This document shows positions 1 to 13,085 of a DNA stretch of 26,444 bases, one piece after another; within the stretch, counting starts at the first letter, position 1; the number at the start of each line of letters is the position of its first letter. The notes beneath the pieces were generated by a model that worked only from the letters and a program-made list of their open reading frames with translations, did no database searches and was not told the DNA's origin. Position numbers and translations under genes: made by a program. Source of the DNA: Antrodiella citrinella (Eukaryota; Basidiomycota; Agaricomycetes; Polyporales; Steccherinaceae); contig SGPM01000362.1 in the NCBI GenBank assembly GCA_004802725.1, forward strand, positions 1 to 26,444. Direction: 5' to 3'.

Positions 1-174
1 GTCGTGTGAGGGCGGGACGGGAGGCGGGAGAGGCGGGAGAGTCGGTTGGTGGCGAAGGAGAGTCGCATACAGTGGCGGAGTTTAAACCTCGCGTCGCTCA
101 AGACTTCAAGTCACGTCTCTCGTGACTGGGTCGCTCTCAGGTGAGACGTTCGACTTTACGCAGAACCAACGTAG

Positions 175-1563
175 ATGGTTGCGTCGAAATATTCTTACCT
201 CGCGCCCGAGTTGCGCTTCGAGATTACCAGATACTTGCAAGGAGACAGGAAAACACTAAGGGCTCTCTCGAGAACCTCTCGCGGGTGGCTCGCACCGGCA
301 CAACTCTTCTTATTCCGAGTCCTGGACATCTCGTTCCACCGCGACGGAATCTTGGAGGATTTGACCACACTCATTCGCTCTTCAGATTATCTATCCGCCT
401 ATCCCCATGAAGTGATCATGGGTTATCCGTGGGGCTTGCGCGCGCGGCTGCCTCAGCTGCTGCCAGTGCCAGAAAATGTCTCGGTTATCCTCGTTTTCCT
501 CGACCTCCTTCCCAACCTACATACTTTCGTGCTTCATGACTGTTTCATGACGGGACCACGTGCTATCCATTCTATCCCTGATATTATGCCATTACGTCCT
601 TGCAAGATATGGCTCAGAGCAGATTGACGCGGGTGCCCTCGAAGCATTGCTTTCTCACTTTACGGTCGTCGACTTCTATGTGAATATCGACTCGGTCATC
701 ATAAAGTCGTACCCTGCAGCCGTATGGATCGCTGCGCCCATCCTTTCTCCTATACTCCATACTCTATATCTGGATACTTTCTGTCCACTGTACAGCCCAC
801 TGGCGCAGACACTCCTATCAGCCTGCCCATCAGGTATCCTGAAGACTCTTGGGTTAACCTGTGATCTTGACGATCCTACACAAGTCGACATCATGTGCGA
901 CTTTTTGGAAACAAAAGGAAGCCAGGTGGACAACCTTATTCTCGATTTGCGTCCAACATATATCAAGGAAGGTGTGGATGATGAGTGTACGTCGTGCTAA
1001 TCCTATCGTATCGTTCTTCATGAACCATACTGACCGGTACCGTTCATAGCACCGCTCTAGGGTGACGGTCCCGATGGGCTCGGTATGGTACACACACGAT
1101 GGGATCGTACCGTCTGCCTCTCCGAGGTCTGTCCATCCCTGAAGAACCTGACCATAACATCGAGTGTTACCGAGGAAACATTTCATGGATCTCACGATTC
1201 CGTCAATGATTTCGTGACATGGAATTGGATATTGCGGTTTGCTGGCATCTGCGCCGCACACGCTGACTTCTGTCACGATCGGCCTCAGCTGGTCTTCCGC
1301 GGACATAATTGCCGAACAGCATCGACCTCGATGACACAACCCTCAATCTCGTCCGTTGGGACAGATGGACGAATGTTCTGCGGCAGTTCAAAAACCTTGA
1401 GCAGCTAATATTCGCCGAGGTGCCGGATTTATGTGACTTCAATGAGACTGGTGCTGCAAACGTCTTCAAGCACAGGTTCAATTTCTTCGGAAGGGACCGT
1501 CAACGAGCGAAGGATTGGATAAGGTGCGGGTGTACCTTCACGACTCGCATCTTCGCTTCTTCT
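175..1563 (+). pseudogene. F-box/LRR-type protein, frameshifted
   Basis: The first 45 or so residues after the ATG at 175 read as an F-box: LAPELRFEITRYL, then LRALSRTSRGWLAPAQLFLF. F-box proteins recruit substrates to SCF ubiquitin ligases through Skp1. The rest resembles the leucine-rich tail common in agaricomycete F-box families, but it is spread over different frames. Frame 1 runs to about 559. Frame 2 resumes near 618 (QIDAGALEALL), and a weak intron 560-617 could explain that change. Frame 2 also holds 1061-1200 (CPSLKNLTI). Frame 0 holds about 1225-1300 (LASAPHTLTSVTIGL), and frame 1 holds 1310-1440 (LDDTTLNLVRWDRWTNVL). The 2-to-0 and 0-to-1 changes lie too close together for introns, so I call it a pseudogene. 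A likely intron with donor GTACGT starts at 987. A sequencing error is the alternative. The last recognisable stretch, YLHDSHLRFF, ends near 1560. Confidence 0.62.
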
Positions 1564-2746
1564 AATAGTCGATTCACGAAGGTGAGTGCGACCTTCACCC
1601 TTTTGAACTAAACGCTCAATCCAAATTAAAATTTTCTTTAGATATGTCGGGAGTGAAACACGAAGACTGAGATCTTCCATGCCTCGACATCTCTCATGAC
1701 CACACCCAGTTCTTAATCAGCATGGGCGAGAACGAGGAGACCTTTGTGGCTTCAAGGGCGGCCCACTTTGTGATTGACGGCGATTGACGGCGAGGCACAT
1801 GTTGGTCACGCAGAGCGCAAATTGACAAGAACATGGGTGGAGGAGGAGAGGAGGAATTGGGATTAGATTCGTGGTTCGTAAACGGTGGATTTTCAAGTTG
1901 AAGTTCTTCTTGAGATGTTCTGTTATGAGGACGACGTTGAGTCACGACTCACGGTGAACTTTTACATGGCAAAATATGTTCCACGTCTTGAAAGTACCGC
2001 CTATTCCGAAGAAACTTGTTGATATTGGTTTATTAGCATAATCGCTGCTATATGCTCGTGGAAGAGAAAACCGTGACATAGTTCATATGTTGACCGAGCC
2101 TGTCATAGCGAACGCAACCGAACGACGACATCTTCCCGACGCGGTATGAGCTCGACCTCACTCGGTTCTAACCAGTCGAACTGCCACAACCGTCTTGTGA
2201 GGGAGACCTTCAGCATCATTCGCGTCACTCTCCAATATCTCTGTCCATGCCAAGGTCCTTCAAGTCTCGGAGTGATCTTGCCGCAGGGAGGATTCTGGTC
2301 AAGTAAACCAATGGAGATGTCCATGCGAGTACGTGCTTCAGCGTGTCCTATGACCCATGGAATCTGGAGCCCAACGTTGAAAGAGAAAACACATAGCGTT
2401 GAGTGTTGGGGCTGAGGACAATGCAGACACCAGTGATCAAACGTCGGACAACCAACATCTCCTCACATGCTCGACGACGACGCACACGGCGCACGCGAGC
2501 AACGACGATCCCGACGGGCCGGCGACGGCTCGGGTTAGCCTAGGCTTCGAAAGAAAGCGACAAATTGCTCGTCGTGGCCATAACCGATGGGGACAAACCC
2601 TGCAACGTCCGACACATCCTCCAAACCTCCACCGTCGACGTAGGACAACGTCTCAGGTGAGTCGTTGTCATTTGAAACCCACGGGCGCGGCGATACAGGG
2701 GCAAAGGCGAGGCGCTGGCTAGTTGCGGGAGGCGTATATATGTACC
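1564..2746. other. No recognised gene
   Basis: I see no convincing coding family here. A 10-bp unit (attgacggcg) is directly repeated near 1776-1796. A short open stretch on the plus strand at about 2556-2655, ending at a good GTGAGT donor (starting near 2657), reads like an exon (VVAITDGDKPCNVRHILQ), but I cannot link it to any start, partner exon or known family. It could be a 5' exon of the Ser/Pro-rich gene or a relic. Confidence 0.4.
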
Positions 2747-3550
2747 ATGGCTGCCGCAGCTGAACTGCCTTTTCTCTTCACGCCTGCAACGATGCCACCA
2801 CCCAGTATATATGTCACCACGGACGTCTCCCTGTTGCGCTCGACCGGAACTGCCAGTGACATGGGCGCCCACCGTCCTCAGAAACCGCAACAGCTCTCGC
2901 CCGCGTGTAGTTCGTTCAATATCTCGCGTCCACTCCCTTGCGTCCCGCCGTCTCCCTCGCCTTCATCTTCCTCCTCGACCCGTAGACGACCACTGCCCAT
3001 CGTGCCCTCGGAGCCTTCCACGCCTCTCACCCCGACACCGCAAACCCCATCGCTTGTCCGTCCATTACCGCGTCCATGCCAGAGCGATAGCCTCATACCG
3101 GCCCTCACCCACTCGCCTTCCTCTTCGATCTCATCTGGTTCCGCACCACCCACACCCGGCCCTCCTCCCCCCCACACGTCGGCATCCTCAAGCGCAGGAG
3201 CGGTGTCGGACGTACTCTCTCCCATCGTCTTCGCCTCGGGGCGCACGGTGCCATTCGGTTTCAGTTTCAGCCAGGAGGCGGAGGAGGGTTCAAGGAGGCA
3301 CGTTAACGACAAGCGTGACAGCTCCACTGATACCGACGCCGCAAATTCGACAATTTCATTTCCGTGCGCGTCCGTGGCGTTCACCGGGGCGAATGGGGTT
3401 GGGCCCGTGGTTCCAGGACGCGGTACACAGCGCGACCGCGAACGTGCGTCCCGTAGGAAGAGCAGTCGGAAGTGGATGTGGGAGTTCAAGGGGAAGCGTT
3501 GGATAGAGGAGGATTACGGAAGGGTGTTGGATTGTTTGAGGAAGCTCTGA
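2747..3550 (+). CDS. Ser/Pro-rich hypothetical protein
   Basis: This is an uninterrupted 267-codon frame starting MAAAAELPFLF. The ATG at 2747 has a good context (taccATGgc); an in-frame ATG at 2723 would add eight residues and one at 2792 would shorten it. The first 150 or so residues are low-complexity Ser/Pro/Thr-rich and probably disordered (PPSPSPSSSSST and similar). The C-terminal 25 residues are different: basic and aromatic, with RKWMWEF, then KRWIEEDYGRVLDCLRKL. They look like a small folded or protein-binding module. I do not recognise the family, although similar Trp-rich tails on disordered proteins feel familiar from agaricomycetes. There is no signal peptide, membrane segment or catalytic motif. 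No intron is needed. GC-rich overlapping frames exist on both strands but look like shadows, because only this frame gives a coherent composition and a conserved-looking end. Confidence 0.6.
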   Translation: MAAAAELPFLFTPATMPPPSIYVTTDVSLLRSTGTASDMGAHRPQKPQQLSPACSSFNISRPLPCVPPSPSPSSSSSTRRRPLPIVPSEPSTPLTPTPQTPSLVRPLPRPCQSDSLIPALTHSPSSSISSGSAPPTPGPPPPHTSASSSAGAVSDVLSPIVFASGRTVPFGFSFSQEAEEGSRRHVNDKRDSSTDTDAANSTISFPCASVAFTGANGVGPVVPGRGTQRDRERASRRKSSRKWMWEFKGKRWIEEDYGRVLDCLRKL

Positions 3551-4081
3551 TGACTTCTTTGGGTTTGTAAGTATGGAAACTGTCTCGGTGAGTGCTCTTT
3601 TGAGATCATTCATTGATTCTGCTAAGTGTAGTGGGTTTGACAGCGATGAGACTATATGCCGTATCGTGGATGCTGGTCTTGCCAGCCGCCGTACCGGCGT
3701 TCTGGTGAAGCAAATAGTCCTCTGTCGCTGAGAGGGCATCGCTGCTAGCATAGCCATCTGTTCTCGCAGGTCACGAGACCTTTGGGTTGCTGACGACGAT
3801 GTGTCTAACGGTGGTGGCAAGTGGTGACCCAGACATCCCTAAGACTATCTATTTATGGCGCAACGGACCGTCGTGATCGTCGTTGGGTGGTTTTGTTGGG
3901 TGTCGGGAGGGGCCATCGGGTGACTCGGGTCAGTAAAGTACGAAGAAGGAAATCAAGGTGTAGACAAATTTTATACTAGTTTATACAGCGGTACGCGGTA
4001 CTGTCTCCGTTTGTAATATAAGCACAGGACTGCACGATCTTGAGCGTACGAGCACTGCTCACACAAACTTCAAGACGCTTT
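3551..4081. other. Intergenic, nothing recognised
   Basis: This covers the 3' flank of the Ser/Pro-rich gene and sequence without a coherent coding frame on either strand. No RNA gene or repeat was recognised. Confidence 0.4.
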
Positions 4082-4470
4082 TCATATCCCCTCCACCAAC
4101 TTCTCGCGTCCAGCGGCTAGGTAGGCGCTTCCATGGGGACCCAGTAGGTGTACCCGAGATGAATGAACTTGACTCGAGTGAGGGAGCCCGGGCCCATGAT
4201 CTGAGTTGACGTTGGAAGCGGTAGCGATGAAACCTCGGAGGACCTCGTCCCGACGCCGTCGACCGCTCCATGTCCTCGTACTGCACCCCGCCATGGAGGA
4301 CCAACCCGAGCGTCACCTCCCTCAACGGTGCCACACTGGCAGACGCGAGCATGCGCAGCGCGACGCGCCACTGAACGATGGTGTCGCTCTTTTCGGTGTC
4401 GTCTCCGCTCAGCGGGTCTGCGCCTTTGCGGTCCATCGTCATGTCTGTACGTGGGGGTGTCAGAATGCAG
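4082..4470 (-). pseudogene. Possible C-terminal relic of an F-box/LRR gene
   Basis: On the minus strand one frame reads WRVALRMLASASVAPLREVT followed by LGLVLHGGVQYEDMERST, and the next frame continues DEVLRGFIATASNV. The order 'LAS..., (L)REVTLGL, ..., D-VLR-F' parallels the decayed F-box gene at 175-1563 (LASAPHTLTSVTIGL, then WTNVLRQF). That suggests the C-terminal third of a related gene with one frameshift. No F-box was found upstream on this strand. The similarity is short and judged by eye, so this is a weak call; it could also be chance coding-like sequence upstream of the kinase gene. Confidence 0.3.
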
Positions 4471-4605
4471 AAGGAGAAGAGAAAAGGCGGACGCACCGAC
4501 TCGCCCTCCACAGGGGTTTCCTCGCTAAAATTCAAACGAAGTGCTCCTTCAAGAACGCGTTCATCGCGTGTAAATATGGTATCGCGATAAGTGAGAGGCG
4601 CCTAA

Positions 4606-7073
<2,468 letters not shown>

Positions 7074-7816
7074 ATGTGTGCGTCGTCTGTGTTCACTCGT
7101 CCTCGTAGAGCTGGGCCCACGCGTTCTGGTGGTCTGTCATTCTAGATCTCTTTGACGCTCCTTGTTCACTTTCTCCTCGTCCATCTCCTTCGTTTCTCTT
7201 TCTGAAACCACGCTTTAATCTGCTTTTCTTCACAGACCGCTTACACCACCACCGTTTACTTATAATCCATTGCTCTTCCTTCACGTCACGTCTTTGATGA
7301 CCCTTCTCGCCTGTTGTTTTCATACGCTCCCAACCAAGCCACATGACGCGCATCTGCTTCTCGCCCTCACCTCGCCTTGACTTACATACATACGCATTGA
7401 ATGTCAAATATGTACCTCTATCTCTCACTACCCCACCCCTGCTGTTGTTTGTTGTTGATGATATTACCAAACGCTTTTTTCCATGCACCTCTCATACGCA
7501 GATATCCGTGTTTGTTGACATGCAGTGCTTTTTTTTTTGGTTACGCATAGGCTCATGACCGTGTTTGTTGTGTTGTAGAAGAGTTGCTTACCATAATGTA
7601 CTGTACTATCGGTATTTCAGGTAGGATTTGAAACGTTGTGCGACTGCGGCCGGGCTATGACGCGGACCGGGCCATGTTGCAGTTGTTGCATTCCGTACCA
7701 ATCCCCCCTCATGTCGACACATGTACATCTACTTTCATAGAACGCGTGTGGGTGGCGAAGCTGACTAGTGTGTCTTTTATTGGCACAGCCATCCTGCGCT
7801 GAAAATTACGATATCA
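7074..7816. other. Intergenic, 3' flank of the SRPK gene
   Basis: This is a T/C-rich 3' flank with no coherent coding frame. A T9-10 run at about 7530 is the only low-complexity feature noted. Confidence 0.4.
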
Positions 7817-8620
7817 ATGGTGTCTTCCGACCTTGCTACGGAGCTACGTGTTGGCATTGCCAGGTGCGACGGCGCTATCGTCTCTGTCACGTGTCTCTCG
7901 ACAATGGGTCGCTCCCGCTCAGATGCTCCTGTTCGAAGCACTCGAAGTGGCGATGGAAAGAGACACGCACGTCACCAGTCTCGTCGTTCTCGCACGTGGC
8001 GGCATATGTCCGTTCGCTGTGTATACGACACAAACCCTGTTGGAATCCCAGAGCGCCCAGAACACCTGTCTCGGACGGCGTCTTCACTCTCATTAGCCTC
8101 CTCCTCGAAGTTCGGGCTGTGGTAATCTACGGATTGACAGTCGCAGGACCGCAAAGCCACGTCAGGTCTTCGGCATACACGTCTCATCCTTCCTGTCTGG
8201 TATCGTCATTGACCCTAGCCACGTTCCGTATGCTCCTCAGCGGCCGTCTGGCCTTGAACCCGCATCGTCCTCTTCCCTCCAAGCAACAAGTACACACTCA
8301 TTGCGCTTGGCACGCACGTCTTTCGTGACTTGCATACTTTGGAGTTGGGCGGGATCGATTCAGGTGTTATCTCCGGAACCGACCTCTGGCCATGATAACG
8401 CCGCGGGCGAGCTGATCTTCCCCAGAGTCGACGCTCTGTTCGGGATATTCCTGTCGATCTGTCCACGCGGCCTGACGACGTTCGGATACAGCTCCAACCT
8501 CTTGATGTCAAGATTCTCACTGAATTCTTGGAGGCGAGAGGACAGAACTTATGTGGAGCACGTACGAATGAACTCAGCAGGGAAATCCCTCTTCAAGGAG
8601 TAGAGGATGATGTCCGACTG
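7817..8620 (+). pseudogene. F-box protein, frameshifted
   Basis: The ATG at 7817 gives MVSSDLATEL, the usual start of an F-box, but the continuation is one frame away: LPGATALSSLSRVSRQW, then VAPAQMLLFEALEVAMERD (about 7850-7960). The order and spacing match the F-box gene at 175 (TLRALSRTSRGWLAPAQLFLF). A later segment, RVDALFGIFLSICPRGLTTF (about 8425-8484), parallels LLSACPSGILKTLGL of that gene. The +1 shift falls inside the F-box within about 15 codons of the start, which leaves no room for an intron, so the gene is broken unless the sequence is wrong. The middle part (8000-8400) is poorly recognisable. The 3' limit is approximate. Confidence 0.58.
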
Positions 8621-9010
8621 TGCGTTTATATCATAGTTTCAAAGTCGAGAGACACCATAGCTGTGGCAGCATTGGACGCACAATGTCGAATAAATGTAAT
8701 GACATCGGCGGGAGGAGCCGAAACGATGAAGTCAATCTGTTACAGGAACGGTCAGATGATTCAGATCTCTGTGGGAGGGCGGTGTCACGTTCTCCGCGAA
8801 CGACGCCTCTGGTGGTTCAGCGGACGCATGCGTGTCTGGTACGTCAACGAACGAACGAGACAAGGGATACTAAACGTCGTAGAAGACGTGCAAAGAGTGG
8901 GAGGGACACATCGGTAGTAAATCATTGGATATACGATGTATGTATGATTCATCGAGTCCGCCCTGCGGAAATGGTCCATGTTGGGTTCCCGACAAACGAC
9001 GCCGCCCTTC
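8621..9010. other. No recognised gene
   Basis: Open frames exist on both strands, but none has recognisable motifs, intron structure or similarity to neighbours. Confidence 0.35.
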
Positions 9011-9470
9011 GTCACAGAACGTGTCAGGTGTCGTTAACGGCGCTCTTGAAGGTTTGAAAACCTGAGTGGCGGCGGTACATGTCGTCAGAGGGGAATATAG
9101 GGGGAGGAAACCGGCCTCCAGCTCGAAAATGCAAACACGACACGAAGGGTTATCCTCCATGGGGATGACGGACATGATCCTGATGAACAGTGTCGCCGTT
9201 CATCAAGGAACGTTGAAGACGTCGTTGACGACACTCTTGGAATGTTTTGTACGATGGTATGACGGTGGTAGGCAGTCCTGGATGAACAACAAGTCAGTTG
9301 AGGACGCAGATGTATAGGAGGAAAAGGACGGGCCAAGCGCGTACCTGGTCAGGTCACACAGTCCCTCGCACACCGAATCGGCTTCCAGCCTGAAAACGCG
9401 AAGATGATATTCCCGCACAACGGCCGGGACGGCAAACGCGACATGAAGGGTCGTCCACGACGGAGACAAA
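9011..9470 (-). repeat. Partial tandem duplication
   Basis: Two blocks recur in the same order and orientation. The 20-mers beginning at 9131 (gcaaacacgacacgaagggt) and 9432 (gcaaacgcgacatgaagggt) match at 18 of 20 positions. A second block around 9020-9060 resembles 9206-9246 (both contain acg...gtcgtt(a/g)acg...ctcttg). The offsets are about 300 and 187 bp, so one unit has lost roughly 110 bp. The duplication covers the 3' end of the degenerate minus-strand gene that follows. Confidence 0.45.
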
Positions 9471-10430
9471 TGAAACAGCGCGTTGGCGGAGTATGGGATG
9501 AAAACACATCCTAGAAGGCCTCGTTTACGAAAACAAAAACATACTCACGATGGTTTGCGAGGCAGGATCAGATGTGGACCACGTTGTCACAACAATGGTG
9601 AACTCCGAGTTAACGCATACAGCCCCATACACCAGTCGGTCAGGTAGGCCAAGGGCGCGGCGTTGGTGTAGTATACTGCTGGTGTACATTGCTACTTCGT
9701 GTATTGCTTGTTGCTCCTCGGATAGCTTGTACTCGACAGGTAGAAAACCCAGCACTAGTGCTCCTTGAATGACGGGCTGAAGATGAGATGCGCTTGCACA
9801 TTAAGACGGATCCTATTTTTGCGTCGAGATTCATCGGGGAGTGTGTGTAGGACGATGGCGTTTGCCACGGCGTTGGCTGGCCCGAAGCCCCTGGAACGAT
9901 CTGCGCGGCGAGGAAGAGCGACAGGAACTTCCATCCTAGTGATGTTCTGTCAGTTGAACGTGTATGAACACAAAATCATAAGCCACACACCTCACTCTCA
10001 ACGCTTTGTTATGCTCAGAGAAAGCGAGATGTATCAAGCTATCCACAGCGGTGCGCTGGCAAGCCTCGTTCGTCGGAAAATCTTGCGACGAGGCAGCATC
10101 GTCGCACAGGGGAAACATACACGTCAGGTAGTGCCGCGAAATTTCCCTGCTCATTCGTTGAAAGTTATTTGGCAACTTGGCACTCCATTCCTTGATGTCA
10201 GCGATGCTTGTCCGGCTACCCCCAATGTCCGGTACTTCAGAATACGACTCAAGCTCACGGAGAATGATACTCGTACGTCTATGCCGGACAAATCAGAATA
10301 TTCGATGTCTTCCTTCCTCTCAACATCTTCTCCACTCCGGGTATGTCATCTGGGCTAGCAGGCTCTTGCATGGACAGACCTACATAGCTCCCCCACGTCG
10401 TAAATTGGTCATCGTCCAGAGCTAATCTGA
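9200..10430 (-). pseudogene. Unrecognised multicopy family ('ILHQR..LGLPDR' family), left copy
   Basis: Reading the minus strand from 10430, segments in changing frames align in order with the plus-strand copy at 14525-15970. They are LALDDDQFTTWGSYV, IADIKEWSAKLPNNF, LTCMFPLCDDAASSQD, TNEACQRTAVDSLIHLAF, GPANAVANAIVLHTLP, and VLGFLPVEYKL followed by ILHQRRALGLPDRLVY. A further exon (SWTTLHVAFAVPAV, EYHLRVFRLEADSVCEGL) follows after a GTGAGT donor near 9545. At least one change of frame (near 9770-9785) has no room for an intron, so the copy is probably dead. No catalytic motif, membrane segment or signal peptide is visible and I do not know the function. Similar proteins are, as I recall, uncharacterised in agaricomycetes. 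The limits are approximate. Confidence 0.5.
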
Positions 10431-11259
10431 CATGAGAATGCGAGGTGTGAGTTTTCAGTCACACTGAAAAACTCACAGGAGGAGGGTGAAGCGCATGCAC
10501 TCACGCGGAAGCCGCTATGGAGGTCGCAATGTCACCGGCAAACAACCCTGCTGCACACAGCTCACGTTCTATTCTTTGCAGCGTATCTCGCCTAGTGCAC
10601 GGACGATGGTTAGATGGATTTATAAGTATGCGAATACAATGGCTCATACGTACCCTAGTGCGTTCCTCGTTTGTGCATCTCCCCTTATATTTCTGATGCT
10701 GAGGGAGAATTGAGTAGGTGCGATACTTGGGAAATGGAATATTCGTACGCATTTTATAGCTCAATAACGAACGGGTTGTCACTAGATATGTCGAATGAGA
10801 CGTATGATACATAAAGTAAGAGGGCTTACGGGTCCATGACGGTAGAGTGGCGAGTTCAATTTCAAGTTCAAGTTCTTGAGTCGGAGTTGAATGTTTGTTG
10901 TATTGTCCCGGGTATCCCCGCGTGTGGGCGCATGGGTTTGTCGAAAAGTTGGTTGTCAAACGAGCCCACCCATGTGGAAATTATTATCATGATATCATAC
11001 TTATTACAGCGCAGCGCAGGTCTGTGTTGTCATTTTCTACTACGAACATAACCTCATGCCGTGGAACAGAATCATCTCAGCGCTTACGCAGTACTCAGTG
11101 GTCTATCGCGCTAGTTCAGGTGTTGGTTGACCTTCTCGGACTCCGTTTCGACACGCTGCTTCCTCGTGGACGTGGGTTCTGTGAATGCTGTGATCCTTGA
11201 CCATCGATCGATGTCGCTCCCTCAGTCCCTTCATCGTCTTTGTGCAACACCCTTCAGCG
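10431..11259. other. No recognised gene
   Basis: The 152-codon open frame on the minus strand (10501-10959) has no recognisable motif or compositional support. I treat the stretch as non-coding between the degenerate minus gene and the BTB gene. Confidence 0.35.
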
Positions 11260-12089
11260 ATGCACAACATGTCCTCAGATGAACCAACAACGCAAGATCC
11301 GTCACCGACTCCAACCTCGATTCCGAAATCCTCTGCGCTGACGCCGCATCCTGATTTCTTCTTTGAGGATCTTTACATCGCTGTACGTCGTATCAAATAA
11401 TGCTTGGATTATAGGACGATCCTGACTTGCTGGACGTAGATCGAGGACCATCTGTTCAAGGTCCCTCGTAGGACCTTTGAGAACAGCTCGGATGTGTTTT
11501 GCGATATGTTCGCCGTTCCTGTACCGGGCGGACAGCCAGCGGATGGGTCGTGCACGGAGCACCCGCTACTCCTGACCGGTGCAACTACCGAAGAGTTCGT
11601 GCAGCTTTTGAAAGTACTGTATCCAATGTTCGTACATTATTCATCTCAAGTTTATATCAGCCTGACGCAAAAGCGGTTAGCACCTATGACGAGCCGTCGG
11701 AGTTATCACCCACAGAATGGGAAGGCGCTCTGAAACTTGCAAACCTATGGCAATTCACCAGAGTTCGCGATAACGCCATTATGGCTCTGCAGCCTATCGT
11801 CTACAAATTGTCTGCCGTAGAAATTATTCTGAAAGCACGACAGTACGACGTAAACGAGTGGTTGACTGCTGCGGTGTGTACCATGGCGAGGAGAGCGGGA
11901 GCTGTTAGCAAAGAGGATGCACAGGTGATTGGTATAGATGATGCTTTGAAGATTGCACAGGTGCGGGAAGAGGCACTGGATATTGTGGTAGAGAAGCATG
12001 GGCGCTTTTTCATAGATTTCAAGAAACGGGATGCAGTGGATTATGTCCCGACCATAGAGCGGATATTCGGAATCCAGGAACCCGAATGA
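11260..12089 (+). CDS. BTB/POZ domain protein
   Basis: Three exons are proposed: 11260-11382, 11440-11613, 11661-12089 (241 residues). Exon 1 encodes a Ser/Thr/Pro-rich leader ending FFFEDLYIA. Exon 2 gives the BTB core: IEDHLFKVPRRTFENSSDVF, then TTEEFVQLLK. Exon 3 gives STYDEPSELSPTEWEGALK followed by LANLWQFTRVRDNAI, the segment that usually follows BTB in the large agaricomycete BTB family. BTB domains mediate dimerisation and Cullin-3 binding; the client is unknown. The first intron (11383-11439, GTACGT...GTAG) is convincing. The second (11614-11660, 47 bp, GTACTG...TCAG) is the only phase-correct option of workable size, but it removes a 'VLYP' that family members usually keep, so a small indel or another splice is possible. 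ATG 11269 (MSSDEP) is an equally good start. The stop is at 12087. Confidence 0.75.
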
Positions 12090-12105
12090 CATAGTCGCAC
12101 TTCTG

Positions 12106-13085
12106 CTACACTGTACAATGTTTGTCTCCAGTAGCTCGTTTCATCGGACGTGATCCACTCTCAATCTCCAACATAGAACAAAACGCTGTGGTCTGTGGAT
12201 TCGTGTTGTGCGGTGCTAGAGGTACCGGGGTCAGCGCGATACAAACCCGAGTGGAACATCGGAACGCACGTTGAACTTTTCCCGTACGCTCTTCTTCTCC
12301 AGGCCCAGGTGCCGTCTTCGCGAACACCTGCACATCCTCCACGGATTTGACCCCGCAGCGTCAGCAAAAACGTGCGCTTTCACCCACTCGAGCTCCCGCT
12401 GTACGGCTTCTCAGGCGGTGGCTTCGTCGGGGTATGCCAGCTGTGGACAGTTTGGTCAACATGTAGCGATTGAAGGCGCGTGTGATGGCGAGCTACTCGG
12501 GGTCGTAAGAGAGAACTGGAGATAGCGAAGAGGAGCCTGTAGGGATATCTACCACCTGTACGCATTTCGTCAACGTTGACTGCGAAAGAGTGGGACATGA
12601 CGTCGTACCTCCAAGAACTGTCTTCGAGGAGACATTTATCCAACGCTAAGAACTTGGTTTCGAGCGATTTGGACGGTGGAGGGGGTGGCTTGGCAACTTC
12701 CTCTTCCTCGTCGTCCAGCACAATTTCATCTAGATTTGCAACCACCGCGGGTGACCATATTTACCGACGCGGAAATCCTGCCACACCTGCACGCACCCCG
12801 CATGGCCCAGAAAGAACATGTTCGGCGCTATCCATCCGCCATGATATCTACACGAGCAAGTCTCAGCAGAAGCTGCGGTTAGAAAGGGGCAATCACCGCT
12901 TACAGTTCCCAGAAGTAGTTCGATTTCCGCCGATGACGATCGTCAAGATGGGTGCTTTTCTCTCGCCAGTGTAGGATCTAAAGAGCGACTTGTGTTTCGT
13001 GTACTTCATATCCGACATGATGATCGCCTACCTACTTGTAGAATCGGCTCAGCGCCCGATATTTGTCCGACACGGCCACACACGC
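12106..13085 (-). pseudogene. DBR1: Relic of RNA lariat debranching enzyme
   Basis: Dbr1 is a metallophosphoesterase that opens the 2'-5' branch of excised intron lariats. On the minus strand, in order, I see CVAVSDKYRALSRFYK (about 13083-13036), a good intron (GTAGGT...TTTAG), then SYTGERKAPILTIVIGGN. SNYFWEL follows immediately (HEA is missing), then an intron and YHGGWIAPNMFFLGHAGCVQ. After that come LDEIVLDDEEEE, ETKFLALDKCL, SYDPE*LAITRAFNRYM and TNPQTTAFCSMLEIE. These are characteristic Dbr1 segments in the right order. Defects: the N-terminal metal-binding part is absent. About 10 nt are missing at about 12921-12923, removing the His-Glu of GNHE. The central catalytic region between CVQ and LDEIV is nearly all gone. 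One nt is missing in 'CLPRRQFLEV' at about 12628. The Trp of DPEWLAI is TAG at 12493-12495. It cannot encode an active enzyme, so a functional copy presumably lies elsewhere. Confidence 0.85.

Noticed and set aside
2878..3489. Long minus-strand open frame (203 codons) opposite the Ser/Pro-rich gene
   Set aside because: Its acidic/Gly-rich composition is the mirror of the Ser/Pro-rich plus-strand codons in GC-rich DNA; no independent motif or start context supports it.
10501..10959. 152-codon minus-strand open frame
   Set aside because: No motif, no splice structure and no similarity to the neighbouring family copy.
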